A stretch of 64,000 bases of DNA from Pseudomonas helvetica (lineage in GTDB: Bacteria; Pseudomonadota; Gammaproteobacteria; Pseudomonadales; Pseudomonadaceae). The translations under genes and the position numbers were made by a program. Positions 16,896-25,486 of the stretch are shown in pieces (position 1 is the stretch's first letter; every line of letters begins with the position of its first letter). The notes beneath the pieces are model-generated. The model was given only the letters and a program-made list of their open reading frames with translations. It had not been told where the DNA came from and did no database searches. The stretch covers positions 1,988,501 to 2,052,500 of the forward strand of contig NZ_CP150917.1 of NCBI RefSeq assembly GCF_039908645.1, read 5' to 3'.

Positions 16896-16930
16896 GTATA
16901 CAGAGCAAACGATCAGTTTGCTCTGTATAC
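16896..16930. repeat. 15-base perfect inverted repeat upstream of the receiver gene
   Basis: GTATACAGAGCAAAC (16896-16910) and its exact complement GTTTGCTCTGTATAC (16916-16930) flank the 5-base loop GATCA. No T-run follows on either strand, and the site lies 150 bases upstream of the receiver gene and 85 bases downstream of dgt. It is too regular for chance. A dyad operator is more likely than a terminator. Confidence 0.7.
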
Positions 16931-17014
16931 GATGTAGGGAGATTCTCCCGGTACTACAAAGTGTGGGGAGATCAGCCGTCACGGAATATTTCGGGGCGAC
17001 CGATCAATGGATTT

Positions 17015-18346
17015 TTAGTGGTGACTGGAGCGTCCGGTCATTTCCAGTGCCATTTCGCTGGCATAGCTGTCGGTCATGCCGGCGATGAAGTCGATCATGC
17101 GTAAAAACGAGTTATGCAAAGGACCGTGCGGGTCGGGTGCATTATTACCCAGCAGATCGAGTATGCGACGATTCTTGAATGAAGCCGTACGACCGCCGTG
17201 CTGTTCCAGTGCCGCCCCACAAAAGCCATTCAACAGAATTTCCAGCGTGGTGTAAGCACCGATTTCATGCAGGGTTTTGCGCTTGTCCTGGAAGATTTTT
17301 TTACGCGCCATGTCTTTGGCATTCAGTACGCAACGCTTGGCGGGCCCGTGCATGTGTTCCACCAGATCGCCGTGAAGGGTGCCGGCCAATAGCGCGTCCT
17401 GTTGCTCGACGAATGCCCGTGCCGCAGCGTTGGTCAGGTGCTCGATGGCTTTACCGCGAAGAATCGCCAGTTTGCGGCGACGCGAGTCATCGGGGCCGAG
17501 TAGGCGGTAGGTTTCCGGCAGATCATCACCAACCAGGCCGAGCAACAGGGACTCCACCTCGGCGTACTCCAGAAGCTCCATCTCCAGGCCATCTTCAAGG
17601 TCGATCAAGGCGTAGCAGATGTCGTCGGCGGCTTCCATCAGGTAGACCAGAGGATGTCGAGCCCAGCGCTGCTCCTCGAGTTGAGGCAGGCCGAGTTTCT
17701 GGGCGATCTGCTCCAGCAGGGGCAGTTCGCTCTGATAGCAACCGAACTTGTGTTTTTTGTAACCCAGCGAATCGGCATGGCGCGCGGTCCACGGGTATTT
17801 CAGATAAGTGCCCAGCGTTGCGTAAGTCAGCCGTGTACCGCCGTCAAACTGGTGGTATTCCAGTTGGGTCAGAACGCGAAAGCCTTGGGCATTGCCTTCG
17901 AAGTTGAGGAAATCGTTGCGTTCGACTTCGCTCATGGCGTCCAGCCAGCCTTTGCCCGCGGCTTGCTGGAACCAGTAGCGGATGGCGTCTTCACCCGAGT
18001 GGCCGAAGGGTGGGTTGCCAATGTCGTGGGCCAGGCACGCTGACTGCACCACCATGCCCAGATCGCTAGGCTCGCACCAGTCGGGCAGGGCGCTGCGGAT
18101 GGTTTCACCGACGCGCATGCCCAATGAGCGGCCCACACAACTGACTTCCAGTGAGTGGGTCAGGCGCGTGTGGATATGGTCATTGCTGGACACCGGGTGA
18201 ACCTGGGTCTTGCGCCCAAGACGGCGGAAGGCGCCGGAGAAAATGACCCGGTCGTGGTCTTTATGGAAAGGGCTGCGACCGAGCTCTTCCGGGCTGTGTA
18301 GCGGTTTTCCGAGGCGTTCACGATTAAGCAGGGTATGCCAATCCAA
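17015..18346 (-). CDS. dgt: dGTP triphosphohydrolase (type-2 dGTPase, HD domain)
   Basis: Deoxyguanosinetriphosphate triphosphohydrolase-like protein of 443 residues, the length of the type-2 group rather than the 505-residue E. coli Dgt. It hydrolyses dNTPs to nucleoside and triphosphate. HD-domain metal ligands: H64 (RLTHSLEV), H107-D108 ([16 protein letters not shown]) and a distal aspartate in AADDICY. The N-terminus [20 protein letters not shown] is diagnostic. Located next to the Roc2 locus, as I recall for P. aeruginosa. Downstream lies the yqj-like trio on the same strand orientation but upstream in transcription, so a common transcript is possible (40-base gap). Confidence 0.93.
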   Translation of the reverse strand: MDWHTLLNRERLGKPLHSPEELGRSPFHKDHDRVIFSGAFRRLGRKTQVHPVSSNDHIHTRLTHSLEVSCVGRSLGMRVGETIRSALPDWCEPSDLGMVVQSACLAHDIGNPPFGHSGEDAIRYWFQQAAGKGWLDAMSEVERNDFLNFEGNAQGFRVLTQLEYHQFDGGTRLTYATLGTYLKYPWTARHADSLGYKKHKFGCYQSELPLLEQIAQKLGLPQLEEQRWARHPLVYLMEAADDICYALIDLEDGLEMELLEYAEVESLLLGLVGDDLPETYRLLGPDDSRRRKLAILRGKAIEHLTNAAARAFVEQQDALLAGTLHGDLVEHMHGPAKRCVLNAKDMARKKIFQDKRKTLHEIGAYTTLEILLNGFCGAALEQHGGRTASFKNRRILDLLGNNAPDPHGPLHNSFLRMIDFIAGMTDSYASEMALEMTGRSSHH

Positions 18347-18386
18347 GGCAGGTTCTCCGTCAGGTGACTGATTGGGGGCTGTGGGT

Positions 18387-18731
18387 CTACGGGTCTTTGC
18401 GCGAGGAGCCTTGCAGCACCAGCTTGATCAGCGGCAACAGGCTGGTGCCGAGCTGGACTAACCGAGTGACGCTGCTGATGGCACCGCCCTTGGCGCCCTT
18501 GGCGGTGAGAAAGCCAAGCAAGGTTACGGCGGCGATGCCCCAGAGTGGCGCGTGCTTGATGCCCAGACCCTCCTGAAAACTGTGCGTCATTCCCCGTACG
18601 CGTTGCAAGGGTTCCAGCATCTGCCGGGACTCGTGGCGCATTTCCTGGCGATGCATTTCCATGCGCAAGCGTATCAATGCCTTGCGCATCTCTTGTCGGG
18701 AACTGTTTTTGGGGATTTCAGGCAGGTTCAT
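18387..18731 (-). CDS. Small membrane protein, YqjK-position, third gene of yqjDE-like operon
   Basis: A 114-residue basic protein of unknown function. The first half is charged and probably helical ([27 protein letters not shown], given here only as position 11-37); a hydrophobic stretch follows at about 66-80 and another at 92-106. The ATG overlaps the stop of the holin-like gene by 4 bases, so it belongs to that operon. The order DUF883, DUF1469, small third protein equals E. coli yqjD-yqjE-yqjK. E. coli YqjD is a membrane protein that binds ribosomes in stationary phase; the third gene has no known role. Confidence 0.7.
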   Translation of the reverse strand: MNLPEIPKNSSRQEMRKALIRLRMEMHRQEMRHESRQMLEPLQRVRGMTHSFQEGLGIKHAPLWGIAAVTLLGFLTAKGAKGGAISSVTRLVQLGTSLLPLIKLVLQGSSRKDP

Positions 18732-19117
18732 GGCAGCAAGCGCTCCCTGTCGTTCGCCAGCTCTTGAAGGGTGGCATTGAACGGTGATGTTTCATCGAAG
18801 ATCGCCGCTTTCAAGCGCATGCCACAAAAGAGTGCCGCGAGCGCATAGAAAACGCACAGGCCGATGATCCCTGCCAGGCGATAAGTGTCCCACAGCAGAA
18901 TCAACACCAGCGCCGAAAGCCCGATCAACAGCAATAAGGCGAAAACCAGTGCCAGCCCTGCGAACAGCAACAGGCTTACGGTGCGGGCTTTTTGCTCCTG
19001 CAATTCGATGCCGAACAACTCTACATGGCTGTGCAGCAACCCGAGAAAAGCGGCACCCAAGCGTCGCGATGAAGACCCCGTACCTGTTTCGGACGAGCCG
19101 GATTCATCGATAGCCAT
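18728..19117 (-). CDS. yqjE: Phage-holin-superfamily (DUF1469/YqjE-like) membrane protein
   Basis: 129 residues with two strong membrane segments (about 49-72 and 78-100) separated by a short turn, and a conserved N-terminal amphipathic region RRLGAAFLGLLHSHVELFGIE that marks the family. Despite the holin-superfamily name it is a chromosomal inner-membrane protein, not a phage gene; no phage genes surround it. It starts one base after the DUF883 gene stop and overlaps the next gene by 4 bases, so it is the middle of a three-gene operon. Confidence 0.8.
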   Translation of the reverse strand: MAIDESGSSETGTGSSSRRLGAAFLGLLHSHVELFGIELQEQKARTVSLLLFAGLALVFALLLLIGLSALVLILLWDTYRLAGIIGLCVFYALAALFCGMRLKAAIFDETSPFNATLQELANDRERLLP

Positions 19118-19118
19118 A

Positions 19119-19433
19119 TCAGCGCCGCGTCGTCAGCAGGCCAATCAAAAAGCCTACGCCGGCCGCGATGCCAACCGCTTGCCAAGGGTTGGCCTGAACA
19201 TAGTCTTCGGTGGCGGTGACAGCTTCCTGGCCGCGTTGGCGCAAGGAATCTTCGGTCAGTTTCAGGGTTTCGCGAGCCCGCTGCAGGCTTTCGTGAATCT
19301 GGCTACGCAACTCATCGGCTTGATCACCGGCCAGTGTCGCAGTGTGTTCCAGCAACCGTTCGGTGTCGCTGACCAATGTTTGAAAATCTTCCCTGAGGAT
19401 TTCTTGAGCAGTCTTTTCCGTTTTTCTGGCCAT
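19119..19433 (-). CDS. yqjD: DUF883-family (ElaB/YqjD-like) membrane-anchored protein
   Basis: 104 residues. A long helical, heptad-like N-terminal part (about 8-75) precedes a single C-terminal membrane segment ending in a short basic tail (WQAVGIAAGVGFLIGLLTTRR region at the end). This layout is that of E. coli ElaB, YqjD and YgaM, tail-anchored inner-membrane proteins; YqjD associates with ribosomes in stationary phase. Start ATG 19433 (MARKTEK) follows GGAG at 10 bases; the open frame above it is not needed. First gene of the operon. Confidence 0.82.
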   Translation of the reverse strand: MARKTEKTAQEILREDFQTLVSDTERLLEHTATLAGDQADELRSQIHESLQRARETLKLTEDSLRQRGQEAVTATEDYVQANPWQAVGIAAGVGFLIGLLTTRR

Positions 19434-19756
19434 GATGATCTCCATTATTGGTGTGTGAAATGTTCGAGTATGAGCCTTGTTCGAAGGTTCAGTGCAAATG
19501 CCTGGTACAGCTTTTGCTGTGTCGTGGTGCGTCAAGCAGTGCTGCTGTACTGAAACTGGGCGTGCTTCGCGAAAACCTTAACCTAAATAATAGAAACTCG
19601 CGCAAACACCCGAGCAACGATCGACCTCAATGAGTTTTTTGCGCCAAAACGGTTCGCCGGAATAAGGGTGGATGCCAAGCCTGGTGTCAACTTGGTGCGT
19701 AAATTGTCTCGGTGAACCGCTTTGGTGCTTTTGCGACTTTAAGGTCTGCCAACTCC
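19434..19756. other. Divergent spacer yqjD-like / amt, no gene seen
   Basis: About 320 bases that should hold the promoters of the yqj-like operon (minus) and the amt gene (plus). I could not assign a convincing -35/-10 pair or a sigma-54 site in front of amt. Confidence 0.4.
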
Positions 19757-20965
19757 ATGGAAAATTTGCAAAGTGCTGTGGACAGCCTGGTCCATAGCTC
19801 CAATACGCTGTTCATTCTGATCGGCGCTGTCATGGTTCTGGCCATGCACGCCGGTTTTGCTTTTCTGGAAGTCGGCACGGTTCGGCAAAAAAACCAGGTC
19901 AACGCGTTATCGAAGATCCTCAGTGACTTTGCCATTTCAACGCTGGCTTACTTCTTTATAGGCTACTGGATTTCCTACGGTGTCACTTTCATGCAACCGG
20001 CCGCGGTAATCAGTGCTGATCACGGCTATGGGCTGGTGAAGTTTTTCTTCCTGCTGACCTTTGCTGCGGCCATTCCGGCCATCATTTCCGGGGGGATTGC
20101 CGAGCGCGCCCGATTTGTTCCGCAGTTGTGTGCGACGGCGTTGATCGTGGCGTTCATTTATCCGTTTTTTGAAGGTGTGGTCTGGAACGGAAACTTCGGC
20201 CTGCAAGCCTGGCTGTTAGCTCGCTTTGGTGCCAGCTTCCATGATTTTGCCGGTTCCGTGGTAGTGCATGCCATGGGGGGGTGGCTGGCGTTGGCGGCGG
20301 TATTGCTGCTCGGTCCGCGCAATGGTCGGTATCGCGACGGGCGCCTGGTGGCGTTTGCGCCGTCGAGTATTCCGTTTCTGGCATTGGGTTCGTGGATTCT
20401 CATCGTCGGCTGGTTTGGCTTTAACGTGATGAGCGCGCAAACCCTGCAAGGCGTCAGCGGTCTGGTGGCCGTCAACTCGTTGATGGCGATGGTCGGCGGC
20501 ACGGTAGCCGCGTTGATTGTCGGTCGTAACGATCCAGGGTTCCTGCACAACGGTCCATTGGCCGGGCTGGTGGCAATCTGCGCCGGCTCCGACCTGATGC
20601 ATCCGGTTGGCGCACTGGTGACCGGAGCCATTGCCGGTGCCTTGTTTGTCTGGTGTTTCATTGCGGCGCAAAGCCAATGGAAGATCGACGATGTGCTCGG
20701 CGTTTGGCCGTTGCATGGTCTTTGTGGTGTTTGGGGCGGGATTGCCTGCGGGATTTTTGGTCAGAGTGCCTTGGGCGGGCTCGGTGGCGTCAGCCTGATC
20801 AGCCAGTTGATAGGCACTGCACTCGGGGTGACCGTGGCACTGATCGGAGGCTTTGCGGTGTATGGCACGATCAAGCTGTTGCACGGGCTGCGCCTGAGCC
20901 AGGAAGAGGAGTATTACGGGGCGGATCTGTCGATCCACAAGATCGGTGCAGTCAGCCAGGATTGA
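19757..20965 (+). CDS. amtB: Ammonium transporter (Amt family)
   Basis: Polytopic inner-membrane Amt channel of 402 residues with about 11 membrane segments. The twin-histidine pore is present: first His in GSVVVHAMGGW, second in WPLHGLCGVWGG; the family signature around DFAGSVVVHAMGG is intact. Start ATG 19757 (MENLQSAVD) has AAGG at 19741-19744; an upstream GTG at 19712 has no ribosome-binding site. There is no glnK beside it, so it is a lone Amt paralogue rather than the glnK-amtB unit. Nitrogen control cannot be shown from the upstream sequence. A stem-loop separates it from the convergent antiporter. Confidence 0.9.
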   Translation: MENLQSAVDSLVHSSNTLFILIGAVMVLAMHAGFAFLEVGTVRQKNQVNALSKILSDFAISTLAYFFIGYWISYGVTFMQPAAVISADHGYGLVKFFFLLTFAAAIPAIISGGIAERARFVPQLCATALIVAFIYPFFEGVVWNGNFGLQAWLLARFGASFHDFAGSVVVHAMGGWLALAAVLLLGPRNGRYRDGRLVAFAPSSIPFLALGSWILIVGWFGFNVMSAQTLQGVSGLVAVNSLMAMVGGTVAALIVGRNDPGFLHNGPLAGLVAICAGSDLMHPVGALVTGAIAGALFVWCFIAAQSQWKIDDVLGVWPLHGLCGVWGGIACGIFGQSALGGLGGVSLISQLIGTALGVTVALIGGFAVYGTIKLLHGLRLSQEEEYYGADLSIHKIGAVSQD

Positions 20966-20987
20966 TTGTCTTCAGCTAATTGGCCGG

Positions 20988-21021
20988 GCTCGCGCAGGAT
21001 ATTTTCCGGTTCTGCGCGAGC
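20988..21021. terminator. Hairpin between amtB and the Kef-type gene
   Basis: GCTCGCGCAG (20988-20997) and CTGCGCGAGC (21012-21021) form a 10-base perfect stem between convergent genes. No clear T-tract, so termination efficiency is uncertain. Confidence 0.5.
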
Positions 21022-21038
21022 AACGCGACCACGCTTCA

Positions 21039-22994
21039 TTACCCCGCCAACAGCCGTGCTTCACAGGCCTCGATGGCAGACAAGGTGCCTGACATCAACA
21101 CCCGATCGCCTGCCAGCAATCGGGTGACGCCCTCAACTGCCAAATCAGCGCCATTGCGCTGAATGGCTTGAACGTCCACCCCCAATGCTTCAAGTGCCAG
21201 CTCATTCAAGGGCCGGCCGCATGCATGGGCATCCATTGTCAGGTTGACGGCATACATCAATACTTTCGGCTGCCCACGACTGTCCAACAGGTTGCTTTGC
21301 GCTCCGTGATAGAAACCGTGCAGCAGGCGATAGCGCCCATGTCGCACTTCGTCGACGCGCTCCTGGACCTGCGGATGGGGCAAACCCAGCATGAGCAACG
21401 CGTGGGAAGCGAGCATCAGACTCGATTCCAGCAGTTCCGGGACAACCTCATTGGCTCCGGCCGCCTTCAGTTCGGCCAACTGACTGTCGTCACGGGTTCG
21501 AACCAGTATCGGGACCTGAGCGTTTAGCTGCCGTGCTGCCTTGAGTACGGTCATGGCTATATCGGTTTTGTCCACTGCGATCACCAACAGTCGTGCGCGT
21601 TCAAGACCTACGGCACCCAGTAGTTCCACGCGACGGGAATCGCCATAGTGCACGCAGCTTTCACCCGCTGCGGCTTGATGAACGCGAACCGGGTCATCGT
21701 CCAGCGCAACGAAAGGCTGACCTTCGCGACGCAGAAAACGCCCTATCGACTGACCCACCCGACCGTAGCCGCAAATCACTACATGCCCGTGCAGCTCGGC
21801 GTTCAATGCCGCGACCTGATCGAGTTGCGCTTCCTTATCGGGTTTGCGATGCAAGCGTGCGGCAATGCCCGGTGCTGCGCGCAGCAACAGTGGTGTCAGC
21901 AGCATCGAGCAAAACGTCGCGGCCAGTAACAGACCGCTGAGTTCGGCCGGTATCAGTTTGTTCTGTTGCATCTGTGCCATCAGCGCAAAGCAGAATTCAC
22001 CGCCTTGCGCCAACGCCAGGCCGCTGCGCCAGGCAGTTTCGCCGTTGCTGCCGCGCCATTTGACCAGCGCCGCGACAATGCTGCCCTTGATCAGCAGTAA
22101 CCCAAATGTCAGGCCGAGAATCAACAGGCCATGGCTGGCGAACAGCTGCAGATCGATCAGCATGCCGATACTGACGAAAAACAACCCGAGCAGAATGTCG
22201 CGGAACGGGCGAATATCGGCTTCGATCTGATGCCGGTAATGGCTTTCGCCCAGCAACATGCCGGCAAGGAAGGCACCGAGGGCGGGGGAGAGTCCGAGCA
22301 GATGTGTCAGCCAGGCAGTCAGCAAGACGATGACCAGGGCCAGCAGGACGAACAGTTCGGCGGAGCGCGAGGTGGCGACTTCGTGGAACAGTCGCGGCAG
22401 TAACCAGCGACTGGTCAGCAACAGGCCGACAAACAACAGCACGGTTTTGCCCAGTGTTATCGGCAGCGCCCAGTACCAGCTTTGATCACTGCTACCGGCG
22501 AACACCGGGACCAGCGTCAGTAACAACACCGCAACTACATCCTGAAACAACAGCACGCCTATCGCATTCTGGCCGTGACGACTGAAGATCTCGCCGAGGC
22601 TGCTCAGCTCTTTGCTGACAATTGCCGTGGACGAAAGCCCCAGACCGGCGCCAAGCAACATGGCCGGAGGGGCGGGCATGCCGAGTAACATCAGCAAGCC
22701 GCCCAGCAGCACCCCCGAGCACAGCACTTGCAGGCTGCCGAGACCAAATACCACGCGCCGCAGCGCAAGCATTTTCGACAGGGAAAACTCCAGTCCCAGG
22801 GAGAACAGCAGAAACACCACGCCCAACTCGGCAAGGTCTGGTAGATCCTGGTTGTCATTCACCCAGCCGAATGCGCCGGGCCCAACCAGCAGTCCCACGC
22901 ACAGGTAGCCCAGCACGGGAGGCAGCTGAAGACGCCGAAACAGCGCAATCACCACCAATGACGAGGCGAGGATGATCAACAAATTGGCAAACAC
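21039..22994 (-). CDS. Kef-type CPA2 monovalent cation/proton antiporter with TrkA-N and TrkA-C
   Basis: 651-residue inner-membrane protein: an N-terminal Na/H-exchanger-type domain with about 12 segments, including LLFSLGLEFSL and GVLLFQDVVAV with the ion-binding Asp; then a RCK/TrkA-N NAD-binding domain starting HVVICGYGRVGQSIG (about 404-418) and a C-terminal TrkA-C domain. This is the YbaL/KefB/KefC arrangement, a potassium efflux/proton antiport system. GTG start at 22994 follows GGAGAG at ideal distance; the longer frame to 23039 lacks one. No KefF/KefG-type oxidoreductase gene is next to it. Exact ion specificity cannot be read from sequence. Confidence 0.85.
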   Translation of the reverse strand: MFANLLIILASSLVVIALFRRLQLPPVLGYLCVGLLVGPGAFGWVNDNQDLPDLAELGVVFLLFSLGLEFSLSKMLALRRVVFGLGSLQVLCSGVLLGGLLMLLGMPAPPAMLLGAGLGLSSTAIVSKELSSLGEIFSRHGQNAIGVLLFQDVVAVLLLTLVPVFAGSSDQSWYWALPITLGKTVLLFVGLLLTSRWLLPRLFHEVATSRSAELFVLLALVIVLLTAWLTHLLGLSPALGAFLAGMLLGESHYRHQIEADIRPFRDILLGLFFVSIGMLIDLQLFASHGLLILGLTFGLLLIKGSIVAALVKWRGSNGETAWRSGLALAQGGEFCFALMAQMQQNKLIPAELSGLLLAATFCSMLLTPLLLRAAPGIAARLHRKPDKEAQLDQVAALNAELHGHVVICGYGRVGQSIGRFLRREGQPFVALDDDPVRVHQAAAGESCVHYGDSRRVELLGAVGLERARLLVIAVDKTDIAMTVLKAARQLNAQVPILVRTRDDSQLAELKAAGANEVVPELLESSLMLASHALLMLGLPHPQVQERVDEVRHGRYRLLHGFYHGAQSNLLDSRGQPKVLMYAVNLTMDAHACGRPLNELALEALGVDVQAIQRNGADLAVEGVTRLLAGDRVLMSGTLSAIEACEARLLAG

Positions 22995-23198
22995 AACACT
23001 CTCCGTTTCGGTGCCGGGACGTACCCAGCGTAGAGGCAAAAAAAGCCGCGAGCATTGCGCAGTTGGAGCCGACGTCGAATGATTTGCATCAGGGTTATAC
23101 CAGATAGCTAAAATTGGCTGTCGTCACGGAGGGCGTTGCTCGACGACTTTTCATCCCGGGCCTAGAATAGTCACCCAATCCTCGTTGGTCTGTTTGTC

Positions 23199-23435
23199 AT
23201 GACTCCTGAATGCCAGTTGTTCAGCACCCTTGGTTGCCATCTCTGTGAACTCGCAGAAGCAGAGCTGATGCCGCTGGTCGAGCATGGGCTGCTGGTGGAA
23301 CTGGTCGACATTGCCGACAGTGAAGCGTTGTTCGAAGCCTACGGTTTACGCATTCCGGTGCTGCGCCGTGTTGATACAGGGGCTGAGCTGGGCTGGCCCT
23401 TCGACGCCGAACAGGTCGTGGCATTCCTGCGCTAA
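23199..23435 (+). CDS. Small glutaredoxin-like protein (DUF836)
   Basis: 78 residues with a thioredoxin-fold core. The redox motif is C13-H-L-C16 (STLGCHLCELAE), and the cis-proline is in RIPVLRR. DUF836 proteins are glutaredoxin-like, but their partners are unknown. The single domain is complete. It lies 122 bases before the LexA-box gene and on the same strand, but the box and likely promoter between them suggest separate control. Confidence 0.85.
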   Translation: MTPECQLFSTLGCHLCELAEAELMPLVEHGLLVELVDIADSEALFEAYGLRIPVLRRVDTGAELGWPFDAEQVVAFLR

Positions 23436-23518
23436 ACCCCTTCTTGTTTTCAGCGACGGCCGTTCCGCCTGTCGCGCTCCTCAGGTAATGCGTTGGCGTA
23501 ACCCCGAGTATTCGTTTA

Positions 23519-23534
23519 CTGTATGTGCATACAG
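23519..23534. promoter_or_regulatory. LexA (SOS) box
   Basis: CTGTATGTGCATACAG fits the gammaproteobacterial LexA consensus CTGT-N8-ACAG with TA-rich arms and is itself nearly palindromic. It lies 23 bases before the ATG of the following gene and overlaps a plausible -10 (TACTGT, 23518-23523), so LexA would block the promoter. Confidence 0.8.
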
Positions 23535-23557
23535 TTATTCGCATCAGAGGGAAGTGC

Positions 23558-23878
23558 ATGGTCAATGTCGAACAATTGAAAGCCAGCGTGAATCGCATGT
23601 CGGCTGATGTGGTCCAAGAGGCAGTGCTGGAGTTGCGCCTGGATGGCCTGGTTACGGAAGGGAAAACGCCATTCAACAAATTGCACTTCAATACGTGCTT
23701 CGCTGAAATCGAAGCCTTGTTTCAGCGTGCGGGTTACCACCGTCAACTGGATGTCGTGGGTTATCAGGGGTTGTTGTATGCGCTTTATGATCCCGGCCGT
23801 TGGGAGGCTGTCGATGTATTGCGCTGGCTGAAGGAGTTTACCGAAGCGGCGGCGCAGCGAGTGTCGCTGACCGCGTGA
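23558..23878 (+). CDS. Uncharacterised 106-residue protein, probable SOS gene
   Basis: No domain recognised. The protein is soluble, without signal peptide or membrane segment, with mixed helical character: VNVEQLKASVNRMSADVVQE at the start, then a central EIEALFQRAGYHRQLDVVGY and an acidic-aromatic WEAVDVLRWLKEF near the end. ATG 23558 follows AGAGGGAAG; the open frame from 23525 lies inside the LexA box and is not coding. The box just upstream implies DNA-damage induction. No adjacent repair gene is present, so a role in damage tolerance, mutagenesis or division control is only inferred. Confidence 0.8.
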   Translation: MVNVEQLKASVNRMSADVVQEAVLELRLDGLVTEGKTPFNKLHFNTCFAEIEALFQRAGYHRQLDVVGYQGLLYALYDPGRWEAVDVLRWLKEFTEAAAQRVSLTA

Positions 23879-23970
23879 TAGTCATGAGGGAGACCCGCAC
23901 GGAATCTGTCCTAGGATCGCTCGGGTCCTTGTTGGATAATGCCCACCTGCATTAGGGCCAGAGCTTTCGT

Positions 23971-24861
23971 ATGTCCACCTCATCTTTTTCCGCCGCACAG
24001 AACCAGGCCAGCACGCTGTACCTGCCGCCTGGCGCCTGGTTGACCGTTCTCGATTGTCTGTGCGAGCACTTCAGCGCCATAGGTCGTGAACAATGGCTGG
24101 ACAGGATTGCTCGTGGCCGTGTCCTGGATGGCCACGGACATGCGATTGCCGCCGATCTGCCTTACAAGGAAGGGCTGCGGATTCACTATTTTCGGGAAGT
24201 CCCCGACGAAAAGACAATCCCGGTGCTCGAGACGATTCTGTATGCCGACGAGCATCTGGTGGTCGCGGACAAACCACACTTTCTGCCGGTTACCCCGGCA
24301 GGCGAGTACGTCGAGCAGACGTTGCTGCGGCGTTTGATCCGTCGCCTGGATAACCCGCACCTGGTGCCATTGCACCGCATAGACCGACACACGGCTGGGC
24401 TGGTGCTGTTTTCGGCCAACCCCCAGAGTCGCTCGGCTTATCAGTCATTGTTTCCGACTCGACAGATCGAAAAGCGCTACGAGGCAATTGCCCGCGCCTT
24501 GCCTGAGTTGTCGTTTCCACGGGTGCACAAAAGCCGTTTGGTTGATGGCGAACCCTTCTTTCGCATGCAAGAAGGTCCGGGGGCGAGCAATACCGAGACA
24601 GCGATTGAAGTCGTAGAAAAAAATGCCGATCTCTGGCGTTATGCGTTGTATCCGGTGACTGGCAAAAAGCACCAGTTAAGGGTCCACATGACGGCGTTGG
24701 GGGCGAGTATCTGCAATGACCCGTTTTATCCCGACGCATTGAAAGATGTTGAGGATGATTACGCCAATCCGTTGAAGTTGCTGGCCAAAGGGTTGCGCTT
24801 TATCGATCCGGTGACCGGGCTGGAGCGAAGTTTTGAAAGCGAGATCACCCTGCAGTGGTGA
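23971..24861 (+). CDS. RluA-family RNA pseudouridine synthase
   Basis: 296 residues, converts uridine to pseudouridine in rRNA or tRNA. The catalytic aspartate is D138 in PLHRIDRHTAGLVLF, the RluA/RsuA signature; the substrate-binding KKHQLRVHMTALG lies near 231-243. The N-terminus lacks an obvious S4 domain. The exact target site cannot be told from sequence; it is not a close match to RluC or RluD, which carry S4. Single gene, ended by the palindromic repeat region. Confidence 0.88.
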   Translation: MSTSSFSAAQNQASTLYLPPGAWLTVLDCLCEHFSAIGREQWLDRIARGRVLDGHGHAIAADLPYKEGLRIHYFREVPDEKTIPVLETILYADEHLVVADKPHFLPVTPAGEYVEQTLLRRLIRRLDNPHLVPLHRIDRHTAGLVLFSANPQSRSAYQSLFPTRQIEKRYEAIARALPELSFPRVHKSRLVDGEPFFRMQEGPGASNTETAIEVVEKNADLWRYALYPVTGKKHQLRVHMTALGASICNDPFYPDALKDVEDDYANPLKLLAKGLRFIDPVTGLERSFESEITLQW

Positions 24862-24946
24862 GTGCCCTGCGGTGGTGATTGCACAGCTCAAACGCGGTGC
24901 TCAGTGAGTGACTTGGCCTGTGCAAGGCCTGCTTTTGCCAGAAACG

Positions 24947-25163
24947 ATAAAGCCCGCACACTGGCGCAATGCTGTTCACTTAAGGAAGTCTGGAGGCCTG
25001 AGAAGTATCTGTGGCGAGGGAGCTTGCTCCCGCTGGACTGCGTAGCAGGCCCAATTCAGGGCCGCTTCGCGCCCCAGCGGGAGCAAGCTCCCTCGCCACA
25101 ACTGCGGTTGAGCCTGAAACATCGGCTTAAGTGAGTAGCATTGCGCACACTGGCGGGCTTTAT
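24947..25163. repeat. Nested inverted-repeat element, outer 38-base arms around a REP pair
   Basis: Outer arms at 24947-24984 and 25126-25163 are reverse complements in most positions: 11 bases at the outer end (ATAAAGCCCGC) and most of the rest to CACTTAAG. Between these matching blocks a 6-base segment (ACACTG versus CAGTGT) is flipped relative to the other arm. Inside lies a perfect 27-base REP inverted repeat (25010-25036 / 25074-25100). The whole 217 bases can fold into one long hairpin between rlu (plus) and a lipoprotein gene (minus) and may serve as a bidirectional terminator. The arrangement resembles the intergenic repeat families described in P. fluorescens genomes; exact family not assigned. 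Confidence 0.75.
25010..25100. repeat. REP inverted pair (BIME-like)
   Basis: Two 27-base REP copies in inverted orientation, 25010-25036 and 25074-25100, identical on opposite strands; each contains its own hairpin GGGAGC-TT-GCTCCC. The core GGCGAGGGAGCTTGCTCCC is the common form in fluorescent pseudomonads. No REP-associated tyrosine transposase gene is nearby. Confidence 0.9.
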
Positions 25164-25188
25164 CTGTACCAGGCTGTCGCCGTGAGGC

Positions 25189-25410
25189 TTACAGGTCTTT
25201 AACGGTACGAATCTGATCTTTGTTGATGCGGGTTTGCTTGCCATCTAGTTGCTCGAATTCGTAAAAGCCCGACTTGGAATCGAAGTGGGGGGTGTCGACC
25301 GACTGGATCTCGCGACCGTCATTCAAGGTGATCACCGCGGGCGATGAGCAACCGGCGAGGGTAGCGAGGCCCAGTGCGAGCATGAGAGTGGCGAGGGTCC
25401 GATGAGTCAT
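25189..25410 (-). CDS. YgdI/YgdR-family small lipoprotein (DUF903)
   Basis: 73-residue precursor. Lipobox LAGC puts the acylated cysteine at position 21; the mature part (VITLNDGREIQSVDTP, then FYEFEQLDGKQTRINKDQI) is the SH3-like DUF903 fold. Residue +2 after cysteine is Ser, so outer-membrane sorting is expected. Function is unknown in the family. Single gene ended by the repeat element at 24947-25163. Confidence 0.9.
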   Translation of the reverse strand: MTHRTLATLMLALGLATLAGCSSPAVITLNDGREIQSVDTPHFDSKSGFYEFEQLDGKQTRINKDQIRTVKDL

Positions 25411-25486
25411 GTGATTTCTCCGAATATGAATTCTTTTGAGTACTGGGCTGAGACGTATGCCTGGCGTGCAAGTTCCTTGGTTGGCC

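Noticed and set aside
18728..19117. Holin-superfamily gene as evidence for a prophage
   Set aside because: DUF1469 proteins are common chromosomal genes, here in a yqjDE-like operon with no other phage genes.
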